Shown: positions 24,836 to 34,708 of the stretch, one piece after another
Position numbering within the stretch: the first letter of the stretch is position 1
Layout: the number at the start of each line of letters is the position of its first letter
Origin: Novosphingobium pentaromativorans US6-1
GTDB lineage: Bacteria > Pseudomonadota > Alphaproteobacteria > Sphingomonadales > Sphingomonadaceae
DNA length: 64,000 nucleotides
Direction: 5' to 3'
Assembly (NCBI RefSeq): GCF_000767465.1
Contig: NZ_CP009291.1
Span: forward strand, 2,894,501-2,958,500
The notes under the pieces: generated by a model
Told to the model about the DNA's origin: nothing
The model's database searches: none
The model's input: only the letters and a program-made list of their open reading frames with translations
Position numbers and translations under genes: made by a program

Positions 24836-26155
24836 TTAACGACCCTTCGGCTTGCCTCCTGCCGAAACGAACATTGTCGCAATCGCGCCGATGAGCATGA
24901 GAACCCCGGCCAACATCAGTGCATTGCGCGAATCCCCGCCCAGCAGGGGCGTGTAGATCACCGGCATCGTCAGCGTTTCGATCAGCATGGGAATGACGAT
25001 GAACATGTTGAAGATGCCCATGTAGATACCATAGCGTTCGGACGGGATGGAATCGGCGAGCATGACGTAAGTGTTGCCCATCATGCCGGCCCACCCCAGG
25101 CCGATGCCCAGCATCAGCGCGTAAAGCAGCGGCAGCGATCCGACGTTGGGGATGGCCAGCATGGCCAGCCCAGAGGCCGTCAGGCATGCGGCGTGGACGC
25201 TGCGTGCGCCCTGGCGCTTGACGATCGGGATGAGGGCAAGGGCGGCAAGAAAGGCGATGAAGTTGAAGAAGGCGCCCAGCTGCTGGGCGGTCAATATGCC
25301 GGAACGGAAGCCTTCGGAACCGGGGTCGGTCGTATCGAACAGAGAGCGCGCCAGCGCGAAGGCGATGTACTGCCAGTACACGAACATCGCATACCACTGG
25401 CACAGCATGGCCAGCGCAAGCTGGCGCATGGGGCGCGGCATCTGCCGGATGGCGCTGCCGATCTCGCGTAAGGTGGCTCCTGCCGTGAGCGGCGATCTGT
25501 CGATATGCGCGCGCTGTTCCTCGGAGAGGGGCAGTTCCGGTACGCGCCAGACCGAATAGACGATTGTCGCGATCGACAGGATCGCGCCGATCACGAAGGC
25601 GATGCGGATCACGATGGGAATGCCGTTGGGATCGAGCGCGTTGCGGTCGATCACGGCGGTGAGCAGCGAAGGGCTGAGATAGGACAGCGTCTGGGCAAGC
25701 CCGGTGAAAGCGCTCTGGGTAAGGAATCCGGTCGGTCGCTGGTCCGGGGCCAGGCGGTCTGCAACATAAGCGCGATAGGGCTCCATCGCGATGTTGTTGC
25801 CTGCATCCAGCAGCCAGAGCATGCTCGCCGCAACCCAAAGCGTGGGCGAATAGGGCATGGCCAGAAGGCACAGCGAACAGATCACCGCGCCGATCAGGAA
25901 ATAGGGCGTGCGGCGGCCCAAGCGCGATCGGGTGCGGTCGCTCATGGCGCCGATGATCGGCTGGACGAGAAGGCCGGTGATCGGGCCTGCCAGCCAGAGC
26001 AGCGGCATGATTGCCTCGCTGGCGCCAAGTATGCCGTAGAATGGCCCCATGTTCGCCTGCTGCAGGCCGAAGCTGAACTGCAGGCCGAAAAAACCGACGT
26101 TCATCTCGACAATGCGAGCGAGCGGCAGACGCGGCTTGTTCTGCGCGGTCGACAT
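24836..26155 (-). CDS. MFS sugar transporter (SLC45/SuxC-like)
   Basis: The 439-residue membrane protein has about 12 hydrophobic helices. The loop motif [15 protein letters not shown] is typical of proton-coupled sucrose/maltose-type transporters (SLC45 relatives, bacterial SuxC-like). [20 protein letters not shown] in helix 1 also fits that group. I chose ATG at 26155, preceded by GAGAGAGG; an in-frame extension adds 25 non-membrane residues. It is followed by the LacI gene, suggesting a small sugar-responsive unit without local glycosidase genes. Disaccharide uptake across the inner membrane is the likely role. Confidence 0.85.
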   Translation of the reverse strand: MSTAQNKPRLPLARIVEMNVGFFGLQFSFGLQQANMGPFYGILGASEAIMPLLWLAGPITGLLVQPIIGAMSDRTRSRLGRRTPYFLIGAVICSLCLLAMPYSPTLWVAASMLWLLDAGNNIAMEPYRAYVADRLAPDQRPTGFLTQSAFTGLAQTLSYLSPSLLTAVIDRNALDPNGIPIVIRIAFVIGAILSIATIVYSVWRVPELPLSEEQRAHIDRSPLTAGATLREIGSAIRQMPRPMRQLALAMLCQWYAMFVYWQYIAFALARSLFDTTDPGSEGFRSGILTAQQLGAFFNFIAFLAALALIPIVKRQGARSVHAACLTASGLAMLAIPNVGSLPLLYALMLGIGLGWAGMMGNTYVMLADSIPSERYGIYMGIFNMFIVIPMLIETLTMPVIYTPLLGGDSRNALMLAGVLMLIGAIATMFVSAGGKPKGR

Positions 26156-26653
26156 GAACCTCTCTCCCGCACCAGACGCATGACATCGCCTGATTGGTCC
26201 ATGGCTCGCACAATTGGTCTGGCCCCGCAATTCAATTGGGCGGTTTTGGCCCCCGCATCGCGAAAGCAGCGTTGCATGCCGTGAAATGGACAGGGGGGTG
26301 AAGTTTCACCCATTCGCTTGGCTATCGGGGACGGAAGGTGTGAGCGGCCGGATGAGCGGGGACACCACGATCTCGCGTCGGCCCGACCAATTTCGACATT
26401 ACATGCCGAAGATTGATTATTGTTCTTTGATGTAATTTCGTTACACGAGTGGCAAGCATCATCTCGAGAAGCAACCGGCCCTCGGGTCGCAACCAGACAT
26501 AGCAAAAAAGCGTTTAAAAATAATGTCGCCTTCGCATGTCACGCGAGGGCGGTTGATGCCGGAAGCCAATTCCGGGCTTATAACAGAGATTGTCGAGTCG
26601 GACCCTCCGGCGAGGGCAAGTTCCGATCCCGACAGAAAATCGCGGAGAAGGAA
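26156..26653. other. 498-bp divergent intergenic region (MFS / gdh)
   Basis: No gene is evident. The left part should hold the transporter promoter. It contains ATTGGTCC and AATTGGTCTGG half-site-like strings and the block at 26218-26251 that resembles 14801-14839. The right part is AT-rich around 26395-26450, holds the TGTAA/TTACA palindrome at 26431-26445, and leads into the glutamate dehydrogenase gene. Confidence 0.4.
26431..26445. promoter_or_regulatory. TGTAA-N5-TTACA palindrome upstream of gdh
   Basis: A perfect 5-bp inverted repeat with a 5-bp spacer (TGTAATTTCGTTACA) lies about 210 bp before the dehydrogenase start codon in an AT-rich stretch. Its form suits a dimeric repressor or activator, but no regulator can be named from it. 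Confidence 0.3.
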
Positions 26654-29600
26654 ATGAGTGCAGGCGAAGTGGCCGATCCCGGCAAGTCGCGGTCGAGGCA
26701 GTCTTCCAGGGGCGCTTCCGGGCAGCTTGAGGAGTTAGTCGCGGATCGTATCCGGGACTCATTGCTCCCGGTCGATGGCCCTGCGGATGCCGCATGGATC
26801 GAGGACGCCGCGCGCAGCCTTCTTGCCGCCGCGGGCAACCGTCATGCCGGTGAGCCCGTGATCGATCTCACATCCGCGAGCGACGAGCGGCGCTACCTGC
26901 GCATTGCCTTGATCAACGACGACATGCCGTTCCTCGTCGATTCCGTCGCCGCGGCGATTGCCGATGCCGGGCTCGTCATCGACCGGCTTGCCCATCCTGT
27001 GCTTTCCGTAAAGCGCAATGCCAAAGGCAAGCTTGAGGGCCTTCCCGGCCTGGATGCCCCGGGAACCATGCGCGAATCGATGATCTACATCGAGACCGCG
27101 CGCGTCGATGCCCGCCAGCGCCGCGCCCTCATTCGCTCGCTCGAATCCACCCTGGCCGACGTTCGCAGCGCTGTGAAGGACTGGCCGCGCATGGTCGAGG
27201 CGATGACCATCGATGCCGAACAGGTCGACGATACCGAGGGGGCGGCGCTACTGCGCTGGTTCGCCGGCGGTATGCTCACCCAGCTCGGCCATGTCACGCG
27301 TCGGCGCGATGGTACGCATGGCCAGTTGCTGGGCGTGTGCCGCCGCGGAACCCGCGATATCCTGTCTGCCACCAGCTACGATCAGGCCTTTGCCGAGTTC
27401 GACCGCCAGGTCGAGGCGGGCACCATCGTTTCGCCGATGGTGATCAAGGCCAACCGCATGGCCACCGTGCACCGCCGCGTGCCGATGGACCTGTTCATCG
27501 TCCCGGTCATCGACGAGGGCCGGGTTACTGCCCTTTCGGTCCATGCCGGAATCTGGACGAGCGCCGCGCTCGCGGCGCCTCCGGGCGATGTCCCGCGCCT
27601 GCGCGTGCTGCTGACCGGCCTTGCCGGCAAGCTCGGCCTCGATCCGATCGGCCATACCGGCAAGGCCCTGGCCCATGCCCTGACCAGCCTGCCGCATGAC
27701 CTTGTCCTTGGCCTTGGTTCCTACGACGTGGAGCGACTGGCGACGACGATGACGGGGCTGGTGGACCGCCCGCGGCCGCGCCTGCTGATCACCAGCGCAC
27801 CGCTTTCGCGCCACCTTTTCGTGTTCGTCTGGCTGCCGCGCGACATGGTCTCGACCCAGATGCGCCGCCGCATCCAGTCGATGATCGAGGAAGCGGCAGA
27901 AGCGCCGACCATCGACTGGAGCCTGCAGGTCGAGGCCGGCAATCTGGCCATGATGCGTTTCACGCTCGACATTCGCGAAGGCGCCAGCGCGCTCAATGAA
28001 GATGCGCTCGACCAGCACCTGCAGGTCATGCTGCGCGGCTGGGGCGAAGCGGTTGAGGCTGTCCTGGCGCAAGGGATGGACCCGGCGCGTGCGGCTGCCG
28101 TCGCCGGGCGCTATGCCGATGCCTTCCCGCTGTCCTACCGCACCGATTACGGCCCGGTCGAAGCCGCGCTGGATATCTCGCACATGCGCAAGGTGGTCGT
28201 GGGCGAGGCGGCGGAAGGCGAACATCGCCATGGCCTGCGCGACGCGCGTCTCTATCGCCATGCCAGCGACGATGCCGCGCACCTGCGCCTCAAGGTCTAT
28301 CAGGCAGAGGGCAGCCTGCCGTTGTCCGATGCGGTTCCGGCGCTTGAGAATTTCGGCTTTCGCGTCCTTGCCGAAGTCCCCACGCCGCTGGAGAGCGGGC
28401 GTATCGGCACGATCCACGATTTCACGCTGGCGCTGCCGGTCGGCCGCAGTGCGGAGGAAGTTCTGGGCCTCGGCGAAATGATCGAGGATGCGCTGTGTTC
28501 GGTCCTCAACAACGAGAGCGAGAACGATGCGTTCAACCGCCTCGTGCCGATGCTCGGCCTCTCCAAGCGCGAGACCAACTGGCTGCGCGCCTGGTATCGT
28601 TACTTGCGCCAGGGCGGTACCCATTTCGGGATCGCCACCGTAGTCGATGCGCTGCAGGGCGCGCCCCGCGTGACGACAGCGATCATCGCGCTGTTCCGCG
28701 CCATTCACGACCCGCAGTTCCAGGGCGACAGGGAGCAGGCGAGGCTGGATGCGGAAGAGCAGATCCGCGCAGGTCTCGCCGATGTCGTCGCCATCAACGA
28801 CGACCGCCTGCTGCGCGCATACCGCGATCTCGTGCTGGCGATGCAGCGCACCAATGCCTTTGCCCATGCCGGGCAACTGGCACTGGCCTTCAAGTTCGAT
28901 TCCGCGCTCGTTCCCGGCCTGCCCCGGCCGCTGCCCTGGCGCGAGATCTTCGTCTATTCTCGGCGCGTCGAAGGCATCCACTTGCGCGCCGGGCCGGTTG
29001 CACGCGGCGGCCTGCGCTGGTCCGATCGCCGCGACGACTATCGCACCGAGATCCTCGGGCTGATGAAGGCGCAGCGCGTCAAGAACGCGGTGATCGTGCC
29101 GACCGGGGCCAAGGGCGGCTTCTATCCCAAGCAGCTTCCCGATCCCGCGCTCGATCGGGCCGGATGGGCGGCAGAGGGGCAGGGCTGCTACGAGGTTTTC
29201 ATCGCCACCCTGCTTTCGGTGACCGACAACATCGTCAAGGACAAGGTGGTCCATCCCGAAGACGTGGTGATCCTCGACGGTGAGGACCCCTATTTCGTCG
29301 TCGCGGCGGACAAGGGTACGGCCAAGTTCTCCGACGTTGCCAACGGCATCGCGGAATCGCGGGACTTCTGGCTCGACGATGCCTTCGCCAGTGGCGGATC
29401 CAATGGCTACGATCACAAGGCCATGGGTATCACCGCCCGCGGCGCCTGGCTTTCGGTGCGCCGCCATTTCCTTGAAATGGGCATCGACGTGCAAAGCCAG
29501 CCGGTACGCGTCATCGGCTGCGGCGACATGTCGGGCGACGTCTTCGGCAACGGCATGCTGCTGTCCAGGGCGATCAAGCTCGTCGCCGCCTTCGACCACC

Positions 29601-31396
29601 GGCACATCTTCTTCGATCCCGATCCGGACCCGGCAAGCAGCTGGGCTGAGCGCAAGCGCATGTTCGACCTGCCGCATTCCAGCTGGGACGATTATGACAA
29701 GTCGCTGATCTCGAAGGGAGGGGGAGTTTTCCCGCGCAAGCTCAAGTCGATCCCCCTCTCGCCGGAAATACGCGCGGCGCTGGGCATCGAGGCCGAGGCG
29801 CTCGATCCGGATTCGCTGATCACGGCGATCCTTTCCAGCCAGGCCGACCTGCTGTGGTTCGGCGGCATCGGCACTTACGTGAAGTCCGCCGGCGAAAACA
29901 ATGTCGCCGTGGGCGATCCGGCCAACGACACACTGCGCGTCAATGCGGCCGACCTGCACGTCAAAGTCATCGGCGAGGGCGCCAACCTCGGCGTGACGCA
30001 GGCGGGGCGCATCGAGTTCGCCGCGCGCGGCGGGCGCATCAATGCCGACTTCATCGACAATTCGGCCGGCGTCGACTGTTCGGACAACGAGGTCAACATC
30101 AAGATCGCGCTCGCAGCGGCGCGCCGCTCGGGCAAGCTCTCGGAAAAGAAGCGCAACGAACTGCTGCGCGAAATGACCGACGAAGTCGCCGAACTGGTAC
30201 TGGAGGACAACCGCCTGCAGGCCCTTGCGCTTTCGATCGCGCAGCGGGGCGGGGCCTCGTCCATGCCGTCGCACATTCGCCTTATCGAAATGCTGGAGGA
30301 AAGCGGCAATCTCGACCGCCGGAACGAGGGGCTGGCCGAGAACGACCTGCTCCAGCGCCGCGCGCTCGACGGGCAGGGGCTTACCCGTCCCGAACTGGCC
30401 GTGCTGCTTTCCAGCGGCAAGCTGGTGTTGCAGGACGCCATCGAGCAGAGCGACCTGGCGGCCGATCCCAGCCTGACCGATCTGCTGCTGGGGGCCTTCC
30501 CGGATCCGATGCAGGACAAGTTCGCGCGCTTCATCAAGGGCCATCGCCTTGCGCCTGAAATCATTGCGACCAAGCTGGCCAACCGCATCGTCAATCGCCT
30601 CGGCATCGTCCATCCCTTCGAGCTGGCCGAAGAGGAAGGCGTGGGGCTGGCGCAAATCGCCGCGGCCTTCGCCCTTGCTGTCCAGCTGTTCGATCTCGAA
30701 ACGCTGTGGGAACGGCTGGAAGCCGCGCCGATGTCGGAAGATGCGCGCCTGCTGATGTTCGACCGGGTCGCGGTGGCCACGCGCGGGCACATGGCCGACC
30801 TGCTGCGCGCAGGGGCCGGGCAGGTTCCGCCGCATGAGTTCTTCGAGCGGATTGGCAAGCACGTGGCAGCGCTGGGCGTGGGAACCCAGTCCCTCCTGGG
30901 TGAGCGGACCCTGGCCCATTCGCAGCGGCTGCGCGCGGCGCTGCTGGAACGCGGCGCACCGGAAGCGGAAGCCACGGACGTGGCGCACCTGTTCGATCTC
31001 GACGGTGCGGTCGGCATCGCCGAACTGGCCGACAGCACCCGCATCGATCCGCGCAAGCTGGTCAACGCCTTTACCCGTATCGGCACTGGCCTCGGGCTCG
31101 ACTGGGCGCAGTCGAGCGCGGCGATCATGAACCCGTCCGATCCCTGGGAGCGCCTGCTGGTTGCCGGGCTGGCCCGCGATTTCCAGCAGATGCGGCTCGA
31201 GTTCCTGCGCTCGCTGGCGCGCAGCAAGCTGGGCAAGTCCGATCCGATCGCCGCCGTCGAGGAATGGGGGCGGCACCACCGCACCTCGATCAGCACGTTC
31301 CGGGCCACCGTGGCGCGGGCGGAGAACACCGCCCCGATTACGCCGGCCATGCTGGCCCAGATCGCCAGTCAGGCACGCAACCTGCTGGGCCGCTGA
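26654..31396 (+). CDS. gdhB: NAD-specific glutamate dehydrogenase, large (180-kDa) type
   Basis: The 1580-residue protein is the right length for the Bac_GDH (L-180) family that converts glutamate to 2-oxoglutarate and ammonia with NAD. ACT-like regulatory regions fill the N-terminal half. The catalytic region shows GPVARGGLRWSDRRDDYRTEI, VPTGAKGGFYPKQ and VIGCGDMSGDVFGNGMLLS. The nucleotide-binding core and a helical C-terminal domain follow. The start at 26654 follows GGAGAAGGAA; the frame extends 78 codons further upstream without supporting features. It stands alone and likely supplies 2-oxoglutarate from glutamate, the end product of the AST pathway encoded at 36.6-42.5 kb. A strong hairpin follows the stop. 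Confidence 0.95.
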   Translation: MSAGEVADPGKSRSRQSSRGASGQLEELVADRIRDSLLPVDGPADAAWIEDAARSLLAAAGNRHAGEPVIDLTSASDERRYLRIALINDDMPFLVDSVAAAIADAGLVIDRLAHPVLSVKRNAKGKLEGLPGLDAPGTMRESMIYIETARVDARQRRALIRSLESTLADVRSAVKDWPRMVEAMTIDAEQVDDTEGAALLRWFAGGMLTQLGHVTRRRDGTHGQLLGVCRRGTRDILSATSYDQAFAEFDRQVEAGTIVSPMVIKANRMATVHRRVPMDLFIVPVIDEGRVTALSVHAGIWTSAALAAPPGDVPRLRVLLTGLAGKLGLDPIGHTGKALAHALTSLPHDLVLGLGSYDVERLATTMTGLVDRPRPRLLITSAPLSRHLFVFVWLPRDMVSTQMRRRIQSMIEEAAEAPTIDWSLQVEAGNLAMMRFTLDIREGASALNEDALDQHLQVMLRGWGEAVEAVLAQGMDPARAAAVAGRYADAFPLSYRTDYGPVEAALDISHMRKVVVGEAAEGEHRHGLRDARLYRHASDDAAHLRLKVYQAEGSLPLSDAVPALENFGFRVLAEVPTPLESGRIGTIHDFTLALPVGRSAEEVLGLGEMIEDALCSVLNNESENDAFNRLVPMLGLSKRETNWLRAWYRYLRQGGTHFGIATVVDALQGAPRVTTAIIALFRAIHDPQFQGDREQARLDAEEQIRAGLADVVAINDDRLLRAYRDLVLAMQRTNAFAHAGQLALAFKFDSALVPGLPRPLPWREIFVYSRRVEGIHLRAGPVARGGLRWSDRRDDYRTEILGLMKAQRVKNAVIVPTGAKGGFYPKQLPDPALDRAGWAAEGQGCYEVFIATLLSVTDNIVKDKVVHPEDVVILDGEDPYFVVAADKGTAKFSDVANGIAESRDFWLDDAFASGGSNGYDHKAMGITARGAWLSVRRHFLEMGIDVQSQPVRVIGCGDMSGDVFGNGMLLSRAIKLVAAFDHRHIFFDPDPDPASSWAERKRMFDLPHSSWDDYDKSLISKGGGVFPRKLKSIPLSPEIRAALGIEAEALDPDSLITAILSSQADLLWFGGIGTYVKSAGENNVAVGDPANDTLRVNAADLHVKVIGEGANLGVTQAGRIEFAARGGRINADFIDNSAGVDCSDNEVNIKIALAAARRSGKLSEKKRNELLREMTDEVAELVLEDNRLQALALSIAQRGGASSMPSHIRLIEMLEESGNLDRRNEGLAENDLLQRRALDGQGLTRPELAVLLSSGKLVLQDAIEQSDLAADPSLTDLLLGAFPDPMQDKFARFIKGHRLAPEIIATKLANRIVNRLGIVHPFELAEEEGVGLAQIAAAFALAVQLFDLETLWERLEAAPMSEDARLLMFDRVAVATRGHMADLLRAGAGQVPPHEFFERIGKHVAALGVGTQSLLGERTLAHSQRLRAALLERGAPEAEATDVAHLFDLDGAVGIAELADSTRIDPRKLVNAFTRIGTGLGLDWAQSSAAIMNPSDPWERLLVAGLARDFQQMRLEFLRSLARSKLGKSDPIAAVEEWGRHHRTSISTFRATVARAENTAPITPAMLAQIASQARNLLGR

Positions 31397-31416
31397 AGAG
31401 AAGCCCACAGGTTCGC

Positions 31417-31443
31417 CGCCCCCCGGATCGGGTCCGGGGGGCG
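31417..31443. terminator. GC-rich hairpin between gdhB and the Lrp gene
   Basis: A perfect 11-bp stem (CGCCCCCCGGA / TCCGGGGGGCG) with a 5-nt loop lies between the convergent gdhB and Lrp-type genes. It could end transcription from both sides. There is no T-tract, so it is not a classic intrinsic terminator. Confidence 0.6.
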
Positions 31444-31461
31444 ACCATCAATCGAATTCGC

Positions 31462-31923
31462 TCAGTCCAGCGGCATCGCGCGCATTTCCTTGATCGTCTC
31501 AAGCACGATGATCGACTTGACGTCGCGCACCCCGGGAATGCGCAGCAGCGACTTGAGCGTGATCTGCGACAGGTGCTCGACATCGCGCGCGATCACGTGG
31601 ACGAGGTAGTCCATGTCGCCGGTCACCGCGTGGCAGGCGATGACATAGGAATTGTCCTGAATCGCCTGCTCGAAGCGCGAGATGTTGTCGTCGCTGTGCG
31701 CGTCGAGATTGATCAGCACATAGGCGTCGAGCTCGAATCCAAGCTTTCGCGCGTCGAGGATCGGCTGGTAGCCGACGATTACGCCATCGTCCTCCAGCCG
31801 CTTGATCCGGCGGCTTACCGGGGTGGCGGAAAGGGCCGTGCGTTCCGCCACTTGCGCCACGGGCATGCGCGCATCGATCTGGAGCGACTGGACGATCTTG
31901 CGGTCGAATTCGTCTAGGGGCAC
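31462..31923 (-). CDS. Lrp/AsnC-family regulator
   Basis: The 153-residue protein has an N-terminal helix-turn-helix (LDEFDRKIVQSLQIDARM, then VAERTALSATPVSRRIKRLE) and a C-terminal RAM ligand-binding domain (AYVLINLDAHS to MRAMPLD). It starts at GTG, with AGG 6 nt upstream. Lrp-type proteins sense amino acids. It is divergent from phhA-hppD across 107 bp that contain two inverted repeats, so control of phenylalanine/tyrosine breakdown is the natural inference, as for other local Lrp regulators. Confidence 0.9.
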   Translation of the reverse strand: MPLDEFDRKIVQSLQIDARMPVAQVAERTALSATPVSRRIKRLEDDGVIVGYQPILDARKLGFELDAYVLINLDAHSDDNISRFEQAIQDNSYVIACHAVTGDMDYLVHVIARDVEHLSQITLKSLLRIPGVRDVKSIIVLETIKEMRAMPLD

Positions 31924-31950
31924 GGATCACCTACCGGAATGACTGTTCAT

Positions 31951-32022
31951 GGTGGAATCCACCAATACCACAGCTAAACCATGAGACAATCGCATGAATA
32001 TGAAGTGAAGTTCGTGGTATTG
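31951..32022. promoter_or_regulatory. Inverted repeats in the lrp/phhA divergent promoter
   Basis: Two elements are visible. GGTGG-AAT-CCACC (31951-31963) is a perfect palindrome. CAATACCAC (31963-31971) is the exact inverse of GTGGTATTG (32014-32022), with a 42-bp gap, so a bound protein could bend or loop the DNA between them. Lrp proteins bind spaced sites of this kind. The rightmost copy ends 8 bp before the phhA start codon. Confidence 0.45.
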
Positions 32023-32030
32023 TCCAATCC

Positions 32031-32897
32031 ATGAAGAAGCCCAGCACGGATACCAGCGCCAGCGGCCTTCGTGGCGAGTACGAGGGTGCCTCCGACGATT
32101 ATACCGTCGGGCAGGATTGGCATGCCTATACGCCCCAGATGCACGAGCGCTGGCGGCGGCTTCATGCGCGCCAGTCGGCACTCACCGACCGTTATGCATG
32201 CCGCTCCTTCCGCGAGGGTCTGGCCCGTCTCGACTGCGCCGAGGGGATCCCGCGTTTCGAGGATGCCAACGCCATCCTTGGCCCGGCCACTGGCTGGCAG
32301 CTCGTCGCGGTCCCCGGCTTCATTCCCGATGCGGTGTTCTTCGATCATCTGGCCCACCGCCGCTTTCCGGTGACGCGCTGGGTCCGCGAGGAGCACGAGC
32401 TCGACTATCTGGTCGAGCCGGACGTGTTCCACGATTTCTTCGGCCACGTGCCGATGTTGCTTGATCCCGCGATCGCCGACTTCCTCGAACTCTATGGCAA
32501 GGCCGGCGAGCGGGCGATGGCAATGGATGCGCTGCCGATGCTGGCGCGCATCTACTGGTACACGATCGAATTCGGCCTCGTGCGCGAAGGCGATGAGCTG
32601 CGCGTGTTCGGCGCGGGGATCATCTCCTCCCACAGCGAGACGGTCTATTCGATCGACGATTCCGGTGTCCTGCGCCTGCCGTTCGATCCGGTCCGGGTCA
32701 TGCGCACTGGCTACATGATCGACGATTTCCAGAAGACCTACTTCGTGCTCGAAAGCCTGCCCCAGCTCATCGACGACCTGGTCGGCCTCGATTTCGGGCC
32801 CGTCTACGAACAGTGGCGCGATGCGCCTGCGCTGCCGGCGGGCGAAAGCCTGCCCGGCGAAACCCCCTACAATCCGAAACGCGAGATGACCCCATGA
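32031..32897 (+). CDS. phhA: Phenylalanine 4-monooxygenase
   Basis: The 288-residue enzyme hydroxylates phenylalanine to tyrosine using tetrahydropterin and non-heme iron. The iron ligands are visible: two His in [12 protein letters not shown] and Glu in [23 protein letters not shown] and [13 protein letters not shown] are also family-typical. Length suits the bacterial single-domain form, without the mammalian regulatory domain. It is the first gene of phhA-hppD-VOC-maiA and overlaps hppD by 4 bp (ATGA). No pterin-4a-carbinolamine dehydratase gene (phhB) is adjacent. Confidence 0.95.
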   Translation: MKKPSTDTSASGLRGEYEGASDDYTVGQDWHAYTPQMHERWRRLHARQSALTDRYACRSFREGLARLDCAEGIPRFEDANAILGPATGWQLVAVPGFIPDAVFFDHLAHRRFPVTRWVREEHELDYLVEPDVFHDFFGHVPMLLDPAIADFLELYGKAGERAMAMDALPMLARIYWYTIEFGLVREGDELRVFGAGIISSHSETVYSIDDSGVLRLPFDPVRVMRTGYMIDDFQKTYFVLESLPQLIDDLVGLDFGPVYEQWRDAPALPAGESLPGETPYNPKREMTP

Positions 32898-34009
32898 CCA
32901 CCCAGTCCCCCACCGACCTGTTCGACAATCCCATCGGCCTCGACGGCTTCGAGTTCGTCGAATTCTCCGCGCCCGAAAAGGGCGTGCTGGAGCCGGTGTT
33001 CGAGGCCATGGGGTTCACGAAGATCGCCCGCCACCGCTCGAAGGACGTCGAGCTGTGGCGCCAGGGCGAGATCAACTTCATCACCAATTACGAGCCGCAC
33101 AGCCCGGCCTGGTTCTTCAGCCGCGAGCATGGCCCGAGCGCCTGCGGCATGGGTTTCCGCGTGCGCGATGCGCGCAAGGCCTATGACGAACTGCTCGCCC
33201 GTTCGGCCGAGCCGGTGCAGGTCGCGACCGGGCCGATGGAACTGCACCTTCCCGGCATCCGCGGCATCGGCAACTCGATCATCTATCTCATCGACCGCTA
33301 CGAGCGCGACGGTGATGGCGCGCTGTCGATCTACGACATCGATTTCGAATACCTGCCGGGCGTCGCACGGCACCCCGAAGGCGCCGGCTTCGACCGCATC
33401 GACCACCTGACGCACAACGTCTACGGCGGGCGCATGGCCTATTGGGCCGACTACTACGAGAAGCTCTTCAATTTCCGCGAGATCCGCTACTTCGACATCA
33501 AGGGCGAGTACACCGGCCTTACCTCCAAGGCGCTGACTGCGCCCGACGGCAAGATCCGCATTCCGCTCAACGAGGAAGGCGAAGGCGGCAAGGGCCAGAT
33601 CGAGGAATTCCTGCGTCAGTTCAACGGTGAGGGCATCCAGCACATCGCGCTCATCACCGACGATCTGCTGAAGGCCTGGGACCGCCTCAAGGCGCTGGGC
33701 GTACCGTTCATGACCGCTCCGCCCGAGACCTATTACGAGATGCTTGATGAGCGTCTGCCCGGTCACGGCCAGCCTGCCGGTGAACTCAAGGCGCGCGGCA
33801 TCCTGCTTGACGGCACCACAGAAGGCGGAAGCCCGCGCCTTCTGCTGCAGATTTTCGCCGAGGCGCAGGTCGGGCCGGTCTTCTTCGAGTTCATCCAGCG
33901 CAAGGGTGACGAAGGTTTTGGCGAAGGCAACTTCAAGGCCCTGTTCGAATCCATGGAGCGCGACCAGGTTCGCCGCGGTGTGCTGAAGGTGGAAGAACCG
34001 GCCGAGTGA
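32894..34009 (+). CDS. hppD: 4-hydroxyphenylpyruvate dioxygenase
   Basis: The 371-residue protein has the tandem VOC fold of HPPD, which turns 4-hydroxyphenylpyruvate into homogentisate. The Fe(II) ligands are in place: His in RIDHLTHNV, His in GIQHIALIT and Glu in [20 protein letters not shown]. The length is normal. The ATG start overlaps the phhA stop, giving translational coupling. The aminotransferase that would link tyrosine to this step is not in the window. Confidence 0.95.
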   Translation: MTTQSPTDLFDNPIGLDGFEFVEFSAPEKGVLEPVFEAMGFTKIARHRSKDVELWRQGEINFITNYEPHSPAWFFSREHGPSACGMGFRVRDARKAYDELLARSAEPVQVATGPMELHLPGIRGIGNSIIYLIDRYERDGDGALSIYDIDFEYLPGVARHPEGAGFDRIDHLTHNVYGGRMAYWADYYEKLFNFREIRYFDIKGEYTGLTSKALTAPDGKIRIPLNEEGEGGKGQIEEFLRQFNGEGIQHIALITDDLLKAWDRLKALGVPFMTAPPETYYEMLDERLPGHGQPAGELKARGILLDGTTEGGSPRLLLQIFAEAQVGPVFFEFIQRKGDEGFGEGNFKALFESMERDQVRRGVLKVEEPAE

Positions 34010-34056
34010 CACCGATGGGACCAGCGCGTCGGCGCCCGATGCGCGGCCCCACAAGG

Positions 34057-34098
34057 CCTGCCGGACCGAAATCCATTCCGGGTCGCCGGTCCGGCAGG
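34057..34098. repeat. 12-bp perfect inverted repeat within the aromatic operon
   Basis: CCTGCCGGACCG at 34057-34068 and CGGTCCGGCAGG at 34087-34098 can form a 12-bp stem with an 18-nt loop in the 115-bp gap between hppD and the VOC gene. No T-run follows. It may be an attenuator, a mRNA-processing or stability element, or an operator. Confidence 0.55.
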
Positions 34099-34124
34099 TT
34101 CACGAACAAGCGGAGAGCGATACG

Positions 34125-34694
34125 ATGACTGAAGGCAAGCATGCTAACGGAGCGCCCCGACTGGGGGGCATTCACCACGTTGCCTATCGTTGCCGGGATG
34201 CGAAGGAGACGGTCGAGTTCTACCGCGATGTCATGGGCATGGATTTCATGCTTGCCATCGCCGAGGACAACGTGCCCTCCACAGGTGCGCCCGATCCGTA
34301 CATGCACATCTTCATGGATGCCGGCGGCGGCAATGTGCTGGCATTCTTCGAGCTGCCCAATGCGCCTGACATGGGCCGCGACGAGGCCACCCCCGCGTGG
34401 GTCCAGCACATTGCCTTCAAGGTCGATAGCGAGGAAGACCTGCTCGCCGCCAAGGCACGGGCCGAGGAACGCGGGCTGGAAGTGGTCGGGCCGACGCATC
34501 ACGGCGTCTTCAAGTCGATCTATTTCTTCGATCCCAACGGCCACCGTCTTGAACTGGCCTGGCAATTCGGTACGCCCGAACAGATGAAGCGCCTCAACGA
34601 CGTGGCCGAGGACATGCTCGAGGAATGGTCGCGCACCAAGAAGGCGCCGCGCCATGCCGCCTGGCTGCACGAGAAGATCGCCCAGGAAAGCTGA
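34125..34694 (+). CDS. VOC-family (glyoxalase-like) protein of the tyrosine operon
   Basis: The 189-residue protein holds one vicinal-oxygen-chelate domain: GGIHHVAYRCRD, WVQHIAFKVDS and the terminal FFDPNGHRLELAW, giving candidate metal ligands His, His and Glu. A helical tail of about 40 residues follows. The start follows GGAGAG. It sits between hppD and maiA with only 14 bp before the latter, so it very likely works in homogentisate or maleylacetoacetate metabolism, but its substrate is unknown. A dioxygenase, isomerase or glutathione-linked lyase are all possible. Confidence 0.8.
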   Translation: MTEGKHANGAPRLGGIHHVAYRCRDAKETVEFYRDVMGMDFMLAIAEDNVPSTGAPDPYMHIFMDAGGGNVLAFFELPNAPDMGRDEATPAWVQHIAFKVDSEEDLLAAKARAEERGLEVVGPTHHGVFKSIYFFDPNGHRLELAWQFGTPEQMKRLNDVAEDMLEEWSRTKKAPRHAAWLHEKIAQES

Positions 34695-34708
34695 AAGGGC
34701 GGACCGCA

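Noticed and set aside
27248..31408. A 1386-residue open frame on the minus strand
   Set aside because: It is exactly antisense to the glutamate dehydrogenase gene, has no family motifs and is rich in Arg, Gly and Gln as expected from reading a high-GC gene backwards.
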